From Stutzerimonas stutzeri (GTDB lineage Bacteria > Pseudomonadota > Gammaproteobacteria > Pseudomonadales > Pseudomonadaceae): a stretch of 64,000 bases of DNA. How positions within the stretch are numbered: the stretch's first letter is position 1; each line of letters begins with the position of its first letter. Shown here in pieces: positions 1 to 9,201 of this stretch. The translations under genes were made by a program, and so were the position numbers. The stretch lies in assembly GCA_002345575.1 (NCBI GenBank), contig DDVX01000004.1, positions 1 through 64,000 on the forward strand, read 5' to 3'. The notes below the pieces were generated by a model. The model saw only the letters and a list, made by a program, of their open reading frames with translations, did not search any database and was not told where the DNA came from.

Positions 1-40
1 GCACCAACAGAGCCAAACCACTACCCTGCCAGCTCGGCGC

Positions 41-68
41 ATTCTACTTGAATTTGCCGTCCGTGCAA
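41..68 (-). promoter_or_regulatory. Promoter, second of two tandem rRNA-type promoters
   Basis: On the minus strand a -35 box TTGCAC (63-68) is followed, after 16 bp, by a -10 box TAGAAT (41-46) and a GC-rich discriminator. The sequence just upstream is AT-rich, like an UP element. It points leftwards out of the window. In P. aeruginosa an rRNA operon follows tyrS, so an rrn operon is the likely target, but no rRNA sequence lies inside the window. Confidence 0.65.
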
Positions 69-137
69 GCCTTTTGTTTAGCTAACTTCTTGATTTACAA
101 GAGGTTTTGCTAAAGGCCTGCGCCGGAGAAGGTGCGC

Positions 138-165
138 ATTATAGGCACCCCAGAACCCACGTCAA
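138..165 (-). promoter_or_regulatory. Promoter, first of two tandem rRNA-type promoters
   Basis: On the minus strand TTGACG (160-165), a 16-bp spacer and a perfect TATAAT (138-143) lie 15 bp beyond the tyrS stop codon, followed by GCGCACC, a GC-rich discriminator typical of stringently controlled stable-RNA promoters. With the second promoter about 95 bp downstream this gives a tandem P1/P2 layout as seen before rRNA operons. The promoter boxes are seen directly. The rrn assignment is inference from their strength and from synteny. Confidence 0.7.
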
Positions 166-180
166 CCGCTATTTGAGGTT

Positions 181-1380
181 TTATTCGGCGAGCAGCGAAA
201 TACGGCCAAAAGCTTTCTTTCCGGCCTGGCAGACATGAGTCACTCCGAGCTTGAACATAAAGGCGCGATCAACCACCTCCCCATCAACCCGCACGCCGCC
301 TGAGCCCAGCAGATCCCGAGCCACCGCCGCATTCTTGACCAAGCCGGCGCGGTTCAGCACTGAAGCTATTGGCATATCTTCCGAAGATCGCAGTTCGATT
401 TCAGGGATGTCTTCCGGCAGCTCGCCTTCTTTCATTCTATTGCCGGCTGAGCGATGCGCTGTCGCTGCCGCTTCGTCGCCATGAAAGCGCGCGACAATTT
501 CCTCAGCCAGCTTGATTTTGATATCGCGCGGGTTGGCGCCGCTCTGCACATCCACCTTGAAAGACTCGACCTCTTCTAGGCTGCGGAAGCTGAGCAACTC
601 GAAGTAACGCCACATCAGCGCATCGGGAATTGACACCAACTTGCTATACATGACGCCAGGCGCTTCCTGAATCCCCACGTAATTGCCCAGCGACTTGGAC
701 ATCTTCTTGACGCCGTCCAACCCTTCGAGAAGCGGCATGGTCACAACACACTGGGACTCTTGCCCATAGGAGCGCTGCAATTCTCTTCCCATCAACAGAT
801 TGAATTTCTGATCCGTACCGCCCAGCTCAACATCAGCCTTCAGCGCAACCGAGTCATAGCCCTGCACGAGCGGATAGAGAAACTCGTGTATAGCGATCGG
901 CTGGTTGGACGCATAGCGCTTACTGAAGTCCTCACGCTCCAGCATCCGAGCGACGGTATATTGCGATGCCAAGCGAATGAAGCCCGACGGCTCCAGCTGG
1001 TCCATCCATGTGGAGTTGAAGACAACCTCTGTTTTTGCCGGATCAAGAATCTTGAAAACCTGAGTCTTGTAGGTTTCGGCATTTTCAAGAACCTGCTCAC
1101 GCGTCAAAGGTGGACGAGTCGCACTTTTGCCACTCGGGTCACCAATCATCCCGGTGAAATCGCCTATAAGGAAGATGATGTGATGACCCAGATCTTGGAG
1201 CTGGCGAAGCTTATTTATAAGCACCGTATGCCCAAGATGGAGATCGGGCGCTGTCGGGTCGAAGCCGGCCTTGATTCGAAGCGGGAGCCCTCGTTCCAGT
1301 TTTGCAATCAACTCAGCCTCTACGAGCACCTCATCAGCGCCCCGCTTGATCACCGACAATTGCTCTTGAACCGACTTCAT
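181..1380 (-). CDS. tyrS: Tyrosyl-tRNA synthetase
   Basis: Charges tRNA-Tyr with tyrosine in the cytoplasm. The 399-residue protein shows the class I signature HLGH near residue 50, a KMSKS loop (KKMSKSLGN) near residue 230, and a C-terminal S4-like RNA-binding domain ending in GKKAFGRISLLAE. Length fits the short (TyrRS-2) type found in Pseudomonas. I chose ATG at 1380 (MKSVQEQL); a GTG four codons upstream would add MGPQ only. It is divergent from the M23 peptidase gene, and strong promoters follow its stop codon. Confidence 0.97.
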   Translation of the reverse strand: MKSVQEQLSVIKRGADEVLVEAELIAKLERGLPLRIKAGFDPTAPDLHLGHTVLINKLRQLQDLGHHIIFLIGDFTGMIGDPSGKSATRPPLTREQVLENAETYKTQVFKILDPAKTEVVFNSTWMDQLEPSGFIRLASQYTVARMLEREDFSKRYASNQPIAIHEFLYPLVQGYDSVALKADVELGGTDQKFNLLMGRELQRSYGQESQCVVTMPLLEGLDGVKKMSKSLGNYVGIQEAPGVMYSKLVSIPDALMWRYFELLSFRSLEEVESFKVDVQSGANPRDIKIKLAEEIVARFHGDEAAATAHRSAGNRMKEGELPEDIPEIELRSSEDMPIASVLNRAGLVKNAAVARDLLGSGGVRVDGEVVDRAFMFKLGVTHVCQAGKKAFGRISLLAE

Positions 1381-1556
1381 TTGAGGCCCCACACCGAGAA
1401 GTAAAAAGGGCGTAAACCTTACAAGATCGACCAGAAATTACAACGCTAGAGCGCATGCACTGTGGAAATCGACAGCATCACAAGGGTTGCCTAGACAGCA
1501 CTTTGCTTATATTTTAGGCAGATATTTTTCCTGTACAAAAAATCGCCAGATATCCA

Positions 1557-2951
1557 ATGACCCATTCCAAATCGAAAGCACCGTACTACCCGAAGAGCCA
1601 TCTACTGGCTGCAAGCGGTGTAGCTGCGCTTCTGAGCCTGGCACTGCTGGTGTTCCCTTCACGTGAAGTCGAGGCGAAAAAAACATTTCTCGACCTCAGA
1701 CTGGATGCTGCCAGCGAGCTGACACCGGTAGAGATAGCAGAGCCCTCATCAAACACCAATACTGCTCCCAGCCCATTTGCAAACACCCCAGCGCCTGAGC
1801 AGCGAGCTTTCCAACAAGTCCCGCCAGAAGCTCAACCAGATGTAAACCCTTTCCTGAAGGAAGTCATAGTCGCCAATGGCGATACCCTCTCGACCGTCTT
1901 TGCCAAAGTCGGGCTGCCACAAACCACCGTTCATGAAGTACTGGCCAGCAGTAAGGAAGCTAAGCAGCTGACCCGCCTGAGAATCGGCCAGCGCCTGGAA
2001 TTCGAGATGGATGAAAAGGGCGGACTTGCACGACTTTCCAGCCCGATAAACAGACTGGAAAGTCTCCAGCTGGAAAAAAACGATAGCGGCTATACATTCA
2101 AGAAGGAAAAGCTCCAGCCAGACGTCACTACAACCTACGCCTACGGCCAGATCGAAAGCAGCCTCTTTCTCGCAGCCAAGCGCGCCGGTCTGAGCCATAA
2201 CCTGACGATGGATCTGGCCAACGTTTTTGGCTACGACATTGATTTCGCTATGGACATCCGTAAGGGCGACTCTTTCGAAGTCGTCTATGAAGAAAAGACT
2301 ATTGATGGCGAACGAGTAGGGACGGGCAATATTCTTGCCGCTCGCTTTACCAACCGCGGCAAGAACTACACAGCTGTTCGTTACACCAACAAGCAGGGCA
2401 ACACCAGCTACTACACCGCCGACGGGACCAGCATGCGCAAAGCATTCATCCGCACCCCAGTCGATTTCGCCCGCATCAGCTCGCGCTTCTCCAACGGTCG
2501 CAAACACCCAATCCTGAACAAGATCCGCGCGCATAAGGGTGTGGACTACGCAGCGCCACACGGCACGCCTATCAAGAGCGCCGGTGACGGCAAAGTGATT
2601 CTGGCTGGACGCAAGGGTGGCTACGGCAACACAGTAGTCATCCAGCACGGCAACCGCTATCGCACGCTGTATGCACACATGCAGGGCTTCGCCAAGGGCG
2701 TGAGAAACGGCTCGCAGGTCAAGCAAGGGCAAATCATCGGCTACATCGGCACAACCGGCCTCTCCACCGGCCCGCACTTGCATTACGAGTTCCAAGTCGA
2801 TGGCGTCCACGTTGATCCGCTCGGCCTCAAGCTTCCCATGGCCGATCCGATTGCCCAGAACGAAAAGCAACGCTTCCTTCAGACCAGCCAGCCTTTGATG
2901 GCGCAGATGGACAAAGAGCGCGAGACCATGCTGGCCTTGCAGACTCAATAA
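1557..2951 (+). CDS. M23 family peptidoglycan DD-metalloendopeptidase (MepM/OapA-like)
   Basis: A 464-residue envelope protein that should cleave peptide cross-links of peptidoglycan. One N-terminal hydrophobic segment (about 16-35) anchors or exports it. A Pro/Ala-rich linker follows, then an OapA/LysM-like domain (about 95-180) and a central OapA-type region. The C-terminal M23 (LytM) domain (about 305-420) keeps the zinc motifs HKGVDYAAP and HLHYEF, so it looks catalytically intact. It is two bases upstream of anmK, so cross-link cleavage and muropeptide recycling are probably co-transcribed. The orthologue in P. aeruginosa stands at the same place beside tyrS. Confidence 0.92.
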   Translation: MTHSKSKAPYYPKSHLLAASGVAALLSLALLVFPSREVEAKKTFLDLRLDAASELTPVEIAEPSSNTNTAPSPFANTPAPEQRAFQQVPPEAQPDVNPFLKEVIVANGDTLSTVFAKVGLPQTTVHEVLASSKEAKQLTRLRIGQRLEFEMDEKGGLARLSSPINRLESLQLEKNDSGYTFKKEKLQPDVTTTYAYGQIESSLFLAAKRAGLSHNLTMDLANVFGYDIDFAMDIRKGDSFEVVYEEKTIDGERVGTGNILAARFTNRGKNYTAVRYTNKQGNTSYYTADGTSMRKAFIRTPVDFARISSRFSNGRKHPILNKIRAHKGVDYAAPHGTPIKSAGDGKVILAGRKGGYGNTVVIQHGNRYRTLYAHMQGFAKGVRNGSQVKQGQIIGYIGTTGLSTGPHLHYEFQVDGVHVDPLGLKLPMADPIAQNEKQRFLQTSQPLMAQMDKERETMLALQTQ

Positions 2952-2953
2952 CC

Positions 2954-4045
2954 ATGCCGATGTATGTCGGCATCATGTCCGGCACCAGTCTCGACGGGCT
3001 GGATTTTGCCCTGATCGAACACGACAGCCATACCAGGCTGATCGCCACTCACTACGAACCCATGCCGCAACAACTGAAACAGGACCTGCTCGAGCTCTGC
3101 TCGACCGGTCCTGATGAACTGGCTCGCGCAGCACTCGCTGAACAAGCCTGGGCCAATCTGGCGGGAGATGGCGTCCTTCGGCTGCTTCAACAAGCGCAAC
3201 TCTCGCCCGATGCCATCCGAGCCATCGGCAGTCACGGTCAAACCGTACGGCACGAGCCTCAGCGCAGCTTCACCATCCAGATAGGCAATCCCGCGCTATT
3301 GGCAGAGCTGACCGGCATATGCGTGGTTGCAGACTTCCGTCGCCGCGACGTGGCCGCAGGTGGTCAGGGGGCGCCTCTAGTGCCCGCGTTCCACGAAGCC
3401 ATATTCAGTGACGCCGAATATGCCAGGGCAGTACTCAATATCGGCGGATTCAGTAACCTCAGTCTGCTGCAACCCGGGCGAACCGCGCGCGGCTTCGATT
3501 GTGGACCTGGAAACGTGCTGCTGGATGCCTGGATTCAACGCAACCTGGGGCACGCCTACGACCAGAGCGGCGTATGGGCTTCCAGCGGAACAGTGAACGG
3601 TGCCCTTCTCCAAGCTTTCTTGGCTGCTCCTTTCTTTTCGGCCCAAGGGCCCAAGAGCACGGGGCGGGAGCTATTCAATCTGGAATGGCTGGAAAATCAC
3701 CTGGCGAATTTCCCCAGGCTGGCCGCCGAGGACGTGCAGGCCACACTGCTTGAGCTGACCGCGATCAGCATCTGCGATGCGTTGCGAGCAAGTCAGCCGG
3801 AAACCAAAGACATGCTGGTTTGCGGAGGCGGCGCGCATAACGCCGCGTTGATGAGAAGGCTACAAGCGCACCTTCCAAACTGCCAGATCAGCAGCACTGC
3901 ACGCTTCGGGGTAGAGCCCGACTGGATCGAAGCCATGGCTTTCGCCTGGCTGGCGCATTGCTGCCTAGATGGCATCGCCGCTAATCGGCCGAGCGTTACC
4001 GGCGCTCGAGGACTGCGCGTGCTGGGTGCGATTTATCCCGCCTGA
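2954..4045 (+). CDS. anmK: Anhydro-N-acetylmuramic acid kinase
   Basis: Converts 1,6-anhydro-MurNAc, released during cell-wall turnover, to MurNAc-6-phosphate. The 363-residue protein starts with the family signature GIMSGTSLDGLDFAL and has GSHGQTVRH (near 95) and the second nucleotide-binding region VCGGGAHN (near 295) of the hexokinase/actin fold. It begins two bases after the M23 peptidase stop, so the two genes form an operon. With amgK and murU, 20 kb further on, it supplies the Pseudomonas MurNAc recycling route to UDP-MurNAc. Confidence 0.96.
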   Translation: MPMYVGIMSGTSLDGLDFALIEHDSHTRLIATHYEPMPQQLKQDLLELCSTGPDELARAALAEQAWANLAGDGVLRLLQQAQLSPDAIRAIGSHGQTVRHEPQRSFTIQIGNPALLAELTGICVVADFRRRDVAAGGQGAPLVPAFHEAIFSDAEYARAVLNIGGFSNLSLLQPGRTARGFDCGPGNVLLDAWIQRNLGHAYDQSGVWASSGTVNGALLQAFLAAPFFSAQGPKSTGRELFNLEWLENHLANFPRLAAEDVQATLLELTAISICDALRASQPETKDMLVCGGGAHNAALMRRLQAHLPNCQISSTARFGVEPDWIEAMAFAWLAHCCLDGIAANRPSVTGARGLRVLGAIYPA

Positions 4046-4055
4046 CAGCCCAAAC

Positions 4056-4084
4056 AAAAACGCCGCGCATAGCGCGGCGTTTAT
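4056..4084. terminator. Bidirectional terminator between anmK and erpA
   Basis: CGCCGCGC (4061-4068), a 3-base loop and GCGCGGCG (4072-4079) form a perfect 8-bp stem, flanked by five A on the left and TTTAT on the right. It sits between two convergent genes and can stop transcription from either side. Confidence 0.85.
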
Positions 4085-4095
4085 CGAGCAAGAGA

Positions 4096-4446
4096 TCAGA
4101 TCGAGAATGAAGACCCGCAACCGCAGGTGGTAGTGGCATTGGGGTTCTTGATCACGAAGCGTGAGCCTTCCAGCCCTTCCTGGTAGTCGACTTCTGCTCC
4201 GGCCAAGTACTGGTAGCTCATGGCATCTACTACCAGGCTCACACCTTCGCGCTCGATGATGGTGTCATCCTCAGCCAACTCTTCATCGAAGGTGAATCCG
4301 TACTGGAATCCCGAGCAGCCGCCACCGGTGACAAAAACGCGCAACTTCAGGCGCGGATTGCCTTCTTCCTCGACCAGGTTCTTCACCTTGCTCGCAGCAC
4401 CCTGACTGAACTGGATGACAGTGGGCGTGAAGGATACGACACTCAT
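4096..4446 (-). CDS. erpA: Iron-sulfur cluster insertion protein ErpA
   Basis: An A-type Fe-S carrier that delivers clusters to apoproteins. The 116-residue protein has the three conserved cysteines: one in GGGCSGFQYGF and two in TTCGCGSSFSI at the C-terminus. The start is the ATG giving MSVVSFTPT; an upstream in-frame start would add MRREN and is not needed. It is transcribed convergently to anmK, and argC lies upstream on the same strand, 143 bp away. Confidence 0.95.
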   Translation of the reverse strand: MSVVSFTPTVIQFSQGAASKVKNLVEEEGNPRLKLRVFVTGGGCSGFQYGFTFDEELAEDDTIIEREGVSLVVDAMSYQYLAGAEVDYQEGLEGSRFVIKNPNATTTCGCGSSFSI

Positions 4447-4589
4447 TCGGTTCTCCCGGCGCAAAGCGCCTTGTACTGCATTGATAACGCATTATCGTCT
4501 TACCCTACGAAATCGGTCAACTATTGCCAGCCGACCGACCCCGCTGGTTGCCGCCTGCGCAGGTCATCGAGACACAGACGGCTCAGGTA

Positions 4590-5624
4590 TTACGGCAACA
4601 GCGCCACGTTTCCGAGACCGAGACGCTCATCAAGCCCGAAGAGGATGTTCATGTTCTGCAGCGCCTGACCGGACGCGCCTTTCACCAGATTGTCGATGAC
4701 CGACAGTACCACCACCAAATCACCTCCCTGCGGGCGATGCACAGCGATGCGGCACATGTTTGCGCCGCGCACGCTACGGGTTTCCGGGTGACTTCCGGCT
4801 GGCATCACATCGACGAACGGCTCGTCGGCGTAGCGCTGTTCGTACAGTGCCTGTAGGTCGACAGAGGTGTCGGCGACCGTCGCATACAGCGTTGCATGGA
4901 TTCCGCGAATCATCGGCGTCAGGTGCGGCACGAAAGTAAGCCCTACTTCGCCGCCAGCAGCACGACGCAGCCCCTGGCTGATCTCCGGCAGGTGGCGATG
5001 CCCTTTGACTGCATAAGCCATCATGCTTTCGCCGGCCTCAGCGAACAGCGAGCCGACCTTTGCCGCACGGCCAGCGCCGCTCACACCAGACTTGCAGTCA
5101 GCAATCAGCCGCGAAGTATCCGCGAGCCCTGTTTCCAGCAATGGCAAAAAGCCCAACTGAGTCGCCGTGGGGTAACAGCCTGGAACGGCAATTAAGCGCG
5201 CTCCGCGAATCTGCTCACGGTTGACTTCCGGCAGGCCATAGACGGCCTCAGGCAGCAGGTCGGGCGCGCCATGGGGCTGACCGTACCATTTCGCCCACTC
5301 ACCAGCATCCTGCAGGCGGAAGTCCGCTGACAGGTCAATAACTCGAGTACCGGCATCCAGCAACTCCTTCGCCAGAGCGTGAGCGACACCATGGGGTGTT
5401 GCAAAGAACACTACGTCACAGGCACCTAGGGTTGCCGCATCCGGCACGCTGAATGCCAGGCCGTCGTAATGACCACGCAGGTTCGGATACATATCCGTGA
5501 CCTTGACGTCATTTTCGGAGCGCGAGGTGATCACGGTTACGTCGGCCTGGGGATGCTGCGCAAGCAAGCGCAGCAGTTCGACACCGGTATAGCCTGTGCC
5601 GCCAACAATTCCGACCTTGATCAT
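4590..5624 (-). CDS. argC: N-acetyl-gamma-glutamyl-phosphate reductase
   Basis: Third step of arginine synthesis: NADPH-dependent reduction of N-acetylglutamyl phosphate. The 344-residue protein begins MIKVGIVGGTGYTGVELL, an N-terminal dinucleotide-binding motif typical of ArgC, and carries the active-site cysteine in VPGCYPTATQLG. Length is normal for the long ArgC type. The start at 5624 was chosen because the family begins right at this motif; 23 further upstream codons are open but not family-like. It is divergent from hemJ. Confidence 0.96.
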   Translation of the reverse strand: MIKVGIVGGTGYTGVELLRLLAQHPQADVTVITSRSENDVKVTDMYPNLRGHYDGLAFSVPDAATLGACDVVFFATPHGVAHALAKELLDAGTRVIDLSADFRLQDAGEWAKWYGQPHGAPDLLPEAVYGLPEVNREQIRGARLIAVPGCYPTATQLGFLPLLETGLADTSRLIADCKSGVSGAGRAAKVGSLFAEAGESMMAYAVKGHRHLPEISQGLRRAAGGEVGLTFVPHLTPMIRGIHATLYATVADTSVDLQALYEQRYADEPFVDVMPAGSHPETRSVRGANMCRIAVHRPQGGDLVVVLSVIDNLVKGASGQALQNMNILFGLDERLGLGNVALLP

Positions 5625-5758
5625 GAGTCGCCTCTCGAATGGAACGATAAAGAACCGCTGATGATAAAGCTGCCGGCGCCTGCGGCCAACCATTGAGGTG
5701 ACGCACGGCCACCCGAGCCACTACTATCTACGCCCAAACCGGACCAGAGAAAAATCGA

Positions 5759-6187
5759 ATGCTCTATCTATGGCTCAAGGCCCTGCACATCATCGCCATC
5801 GTCTGCTGGTTCGCCGGACTGTTCTATCTGCCGCGACTGTTCGTCTACCACGCGATGAGTGAAGATCAGCCCAGCCGTGAGCGCTTCAAGGTCATGGAGC
5901 GCAAACTGTATCGCGGCATCATGACTCCTTCGATGATCGCCACTCTGATCTTTGGTGGCTGGATGATTGCGCTCAACCCTGCGTTGTTCAGCACTGGTGG
6001 CTGGCTGCATGCCAAGCTGACGCTGGTAGTGTTATTGATCGCTTATCACTTTATGTGCGGGTCGCAGCTGAAGCGCTTCGCACGCGACGAGAACTCCCGC
6101 AGCCACGTTTTCTATCGCTGGTTCAACGAGGTACCAGTGCTGTTTCTGCTGGCCATCGTCATTCTTGTGGTGGTTAAACCTTTCTGA
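5759..6187 (+). CDS. hemJ: Protoporphyrinogen IX oxidase, HemJ type
   Basis: A 142-residue inner-membrane protein with about four transmembrane helices (near 5-25, 55-75, 80-100 and 120-140), matching HemJ, the membrane oxidase that makes protoporphyrin IX in bacteria lacking HemG/HemY. The conserved start LYLWLKALHIIAIVCWFAGL, with its helix-1 histidine, and the tract PRLFVYHA are recognisable. It is divergent from argC. The assignment is by family recognition; older annotations call it a TIGR00701 membrane protein. Confidence 0.9.
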   Translation: MLYLWLKALHIIAIVCWFAGLFYLPRLFVYHAMSEDQPSRERFKVMERKLYRGIMTPSMIATLIFGGWMIALNPALFSTGGWLHAKLTLVVLLIAYHFMCGSQLKRFARDENSRSHVFYRWFNEVPVLFLLAIVILVVVKPF

Positions 6188-6313
6188 CAAAGGACGCCTA
6201 CAGCGTGATGTAACACTCATTCTGCACTCCGCTGGTCCCGGCGAAACGCACGTCGCTTGTTGCGTCACCAGCTGCCATTTAGGCTTTGCCGATACCCATT
6301 ACAAGGACGTGCC

Positions 6314-7240
6314 ATGCAGGCCACCCAATACCGAATCGTCTTCGATGGCGAATTAATGCCTGGCATGGCAGCCGATACCGTCAAGGCCAACCTGGCCCGC
6401 CTCTTCAAGAGTGATGCCGGTACGATAGACCGGCTGTTCCAGCAGGGCTCGGTCAACATCAAGCGTGAGCTGAACGAAACGCAGGCAAACAAGTACCTGG
6501 GCGCACTGCAGGCTGCCGGTGCAAAAGCCCGCAAGGAGCCTGAGCCCAGGCCAGCTCTGAGCCTCGAGCTCGTGGGCAACGCCGATAAAACAGCTCCGGC
6601 AACCCAAGCAACGCAGAACATGGAATGCCCGAAATGTGGACACGCACAGGCGCAGGCGATCCAGTGCGAAAGCTGCGGCATCGTTATTGAGAAATACCTT
6701 GCACGGCAGGCCCAGAACACAACCCGGAGCAACCCGGGCGAAGTCAGCCACCCCTACGCACCACCCCGTGCTCAAGTGGCAGAGCCCATCCCAGAGTTTG
6801 GCGAGCTCAAGCCCTTTTCCATACGAGGCCGTATTGGCCGCCTGCGCTATCTGGCCTGGTCCATGGTCCTGTCGCTGACCGCCCTGGGTCTGCTATTAGT
6901 CGCTGGCAGCATTTTTGCCTTTTCCAGCCTGGCCGGCATTCCGCTGATGGGACTGGCCATCATCGGGTTTCTTGTTGTCACGGTGCAGCTGGGCGTCCAG
7001 CGCCTGCATGATATCGGCTGGTCCGGCTGGCTCCTGCTGCTAACCCTGGTCCCTGTGATCGGCTCGATATTCCCCCTGGTCATGCTGCTGGCACCCGGCA
7101 GTAAAGGTCTCAATCGATTCGGCGCCGCGCCACCGCCTAACAGCAGTGCGGTGAAGATTCTGGCCGGTCTTTGGCTGCTCGTACCGGTCATCGGCATTCT
7201 CGCCGCCATCGCCTTACCGGCCTACCAAAACTATCTGTAG
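6314..7240 (+). CDS. DUF805 membrane protein with N-terminal zinc ribbon
   Basis: A 308-residue protein of unknown function. Residues about 1-80 form a small charged domain, followed by a CxxC...CxxC zinc ribbon (CPKCGHAQ ... CESCGIV, about 105-125). A DUF805 membrane domain starts near residue 160 (FSIRGRIGRLRYLAW) with about four hydrophobic helices and ends in a hydrophobic tail. The ATG at 6314 was chosen because MQATQYRIVFDG gives a domain-like start; open frame upstream is intergenic. Convergent with the AAA ATPase gene, 19 bp away. Confidence 0.8.
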   Translation: MQATQYRIVFDGELMPGMAADTVKANLARLFKSDAGTIDRLFQQGSVNIKRELNETQANKYLGALQAAGAKARKEPEPRPALSLELVGNADKTAPATQATQNMECPKCGHAQAQAIQCESCGIVIEKYLARQAQNTTRSNPGEVSHPYAPPRAQVAEPIPEFGELKPFSIRGRIGRLRYLAWSMVLSLTALGLLLVAGSIFAFSSLAGIPLMGLAIIGFLVVTVQLGVQRLHDIGWSGWLLLLTLVPVIGSIFPLVMLLAPGSKGLNRFGAAPPPNSSAVKILAGLWLLVPVIGILAAIALPAYQNYL

Positions 7241-7259
7241 CACGCGCCGCGATAAGAGA

Positions 7260-8738
7260 TCAGGCCTGCACCGTTCGTCCCGAAGCCCAAGCACGAAGTT
7301 TGTCGAGAGCCTCAGCCATCACCACTGAAAGCGGTGAGGTCGAGCGGATGCACCCGAGCAAGATCTGTTGATTAGGCTCACGCGATTGGGCCTGACTTGC
7401 ATAAACCGCGGCTACCACCACCTGCTCGATCTCTGCGCCGGAAAAGCCTTCGCAGGCCGCTGCCAGCTCGGCAAGATCAAAGATCTCCGGGTCCAGTTCA
7501 CGCCGCTGCAGATGAATGCGAAAGATATCGGAGCGGACGGCGGCATCCGGCAGATCGACAAAAAACAGCTCATCGAAGCGACCCTTGCGCAGCAACTCAG
7601 GCGGCAAGCGATCTACTGCGTTGGCAGTAGCCACCATGAAGACTGGCGCCTGGCGCTCGGCCATCCAGGTCAACAGGGTACCGAGGATACGCTGGCTGAC
7701 TCCGCCGTCCATTTCGCCGGTCGCCAGCCCTTTTTCCAATTCGTCCATCCAGAGTACGCAAGGCGCCATTTGCTCGGCGAGCTTCAATGCTTCGCGCAAA
7801 TTGCGCTCAGTTTCACCGAAGAACTTATTGTAGAGGCAGGCGAAATCCAGGCGCAGCAATGGCAGCCCCCATAGTCCAGCCACGGCCTTGGCCGCCATGC
7901 TCTTGCCGCCACCCTGCACCCCCACCAGCATTACCCCACGCGGCATATCCTTATGGCTGCCCGTCATGAATGCCGCCTGGCGCTCGCCAAGCCAGCGTTT
8001 GAAGTTGGTAAGCCCGCCCACGTCGGCAAAGCGCGCCGTTTCGTGCTCGAAACCCAGCACGCCCTGCATATCCAGCAGCTCGAATTTTTTGCGATTGAGT
8101 TCCGGCAAATCTTCCTGGGTGATGGCGCCATCATCGCAGATAAGGCTTTGCGCCAGATTACGGGCCTCGGCATGGCTGAGACCGCGCAGGTTCTTCACCA
8201 CCTGCTGCAGAGTGCGATTATCGGTGCGCACCCGTGCGCCACGGTTGCGCTCGCTCCAGCGGGTCGCCTCATCGCGGACGATGCTCAGCAACTCTTCTTC
8301 AGACGGCAGGGTCAGGCTGAAGCGCGCAGCATAGCGCTGCACCTCGGCAGGCAGTTTCAGCGCGTGGGACACCAGCACCAGCGTGGGTGTCGCTGTCCCT
8401 TCGGCCATGGCGATTTCCTTGACCAGCCGTACCACCTGCGGCTCCCCGAGGAACGGGTGTAAATCACAGAATACATAGAGGCTTTGCTGAGGGTCATGCT
8501 TGACACGTTTGAGCGCGACTTCCGGCGCACAGCTTTCGCCTTCGTCCAACGCCTCTCCGCCAAAGCTAAGGCGACGCAGACCCTCGGTCACAGACCACAG
8601 CTGCAACCCCAAGCCACGCGTGACTGCCAGGCCGGTGAGGGTTTCCAGCACGCGGCGCTCATCCCAGGACTCGATGACTACCAGGCGCAGTCTCGATTCC
8701 AACACCAGCGCCAGATCATGGATATCGTTCTTCATCAT
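7260..8738 (-). CDS. AAA+ ATPase, Ycf46/FtsH-like family
   Basis: A 492-residue cytoplasmic AAA+ ATPase without a peptidase domain. The N-terminal half (1-200) resembles the Ycf46 helical domain. The ATPase core has Walker A GVQGGGKS (near 275), Walker B CVLWMDELEKG (near 330), and sensor/arginine-finger regions (VATANAVDRL, RKGRFDELF). No protease or membrane segment is visible, so it is probably a remodelling ATPase of unknown client. Two adjacent ATGs (8738, 8735) could start it. The P. aeruginosa orthologue occupies the same place next to the HIT gene. Confidence 0.88.
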   Translation of the reverse strand: MMKNDIHDLALVLESRLRLVVIESWDERRVLETLTGLAVTRGLGLQLWSVTEGLRRLSFGGEALDEGESCAPEVALKRVKHDPQQSLYVFCDLHPFLGEPQVVRLVKEIAMAEGTATPTLVLVSHALKLPAEVQRYAARFSLTLPSEEELLSIVRDEATRWSERNRGARVRTDNRTLQQVVKNLRGLSHAEARNLAQSLICDDGAITQEDLPELNRKKFELLDMQGVLGFEHETARFADVGGLTNFKRWLGERQAAFMTGSHKDMPRGVMLVGVQGGGKSMAAKAVAGLWGLPLLRLDFACLYNKFFGETERNLREALKLAEQMAPCVLWMDELEKGLATGEMDGGVSQRILGTLLTWMAERQAPVFMVATANAVDRLPPELLRKGRFDELFFVDLPDAAVRSDIFRIHLQRRELDPEIFDLAELAAACEGFSGAEIEQVVVAAVYASQAQSREPNQQILLGCIRSTSPLSVVMAEALDKLRAWASGRTVQA

Positions 8739-8813
8739 CGTCCTCTTTGCGCAACCTGACCCATCGCTCGATGGCCTGCTAAACTGCGCCGATCATACTT
8801 CCGGAGACATGCC

Positions 8814-9155
8814 ATGAATTGTCTGTTCTGCAAGATCGTGGCCGGGGAGATCCCCACTCACAAGCTGTATGAAGACGATCAGGTCATCGCCTTCAAGGAC
8901 ATCGCTCCGCAGGCGCCGGTGCATTTTCTAGTCATTCCGAAGAAGCACATCGCGACCCTGCACGACCTCAGCGAAGAAGATGACAAGGCCCTCGCCGGTC
9001 ATATCCTCTTCACCGCCCAGCGGCTCGCCGAGGAACAGGGCTGCCAAGAAGGCTTCCGCGTCGTTATGAACTGCAACGACCTCGGTGGCCAGACGGTCTA
9101 CCACATACATATGCATGTGCTCGGCCAGCGCCAGATGCACTGGCCACCTGGCTGA
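8814..9155 (+). CDS. HIT-family nucleotide-binding protein (HinT-like)
   Basis: A 113-residue histidine-triad protein, predicted purine nucleoside phosphoramidase. It shows the N-terminal CLFCKIVAGEIP of HinT proteins and the triad VYHIHMHVLGQ with the three histidines intact. It is divergent from the AAA ATPase gene and 46 bp upstream of coq7, so the two may be co-transcribed. Confidence 0.93.
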   Translation: MNCLFCKIVAGEIPTHKLYEDDQVIAFKDIAPQAPVHFLVIPKKHIATLHDLSEEDDKALAGHILFTAQRLAEEQGCQEGFRVVMNCNDLGGQTVYHIHMHVLGQRQMHWPPG

Positions 9156-9201
9156 CAGCCCGCACACTCGACTGACGACCGTCCACAAACTTGGAGGCGA
9201 C

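Noticed and set aside
1749..2948. A 399-codon minus-strand frame opposite the M23 peptidase
   Set aside because: Same reason: antisense shadow of a clear gene.
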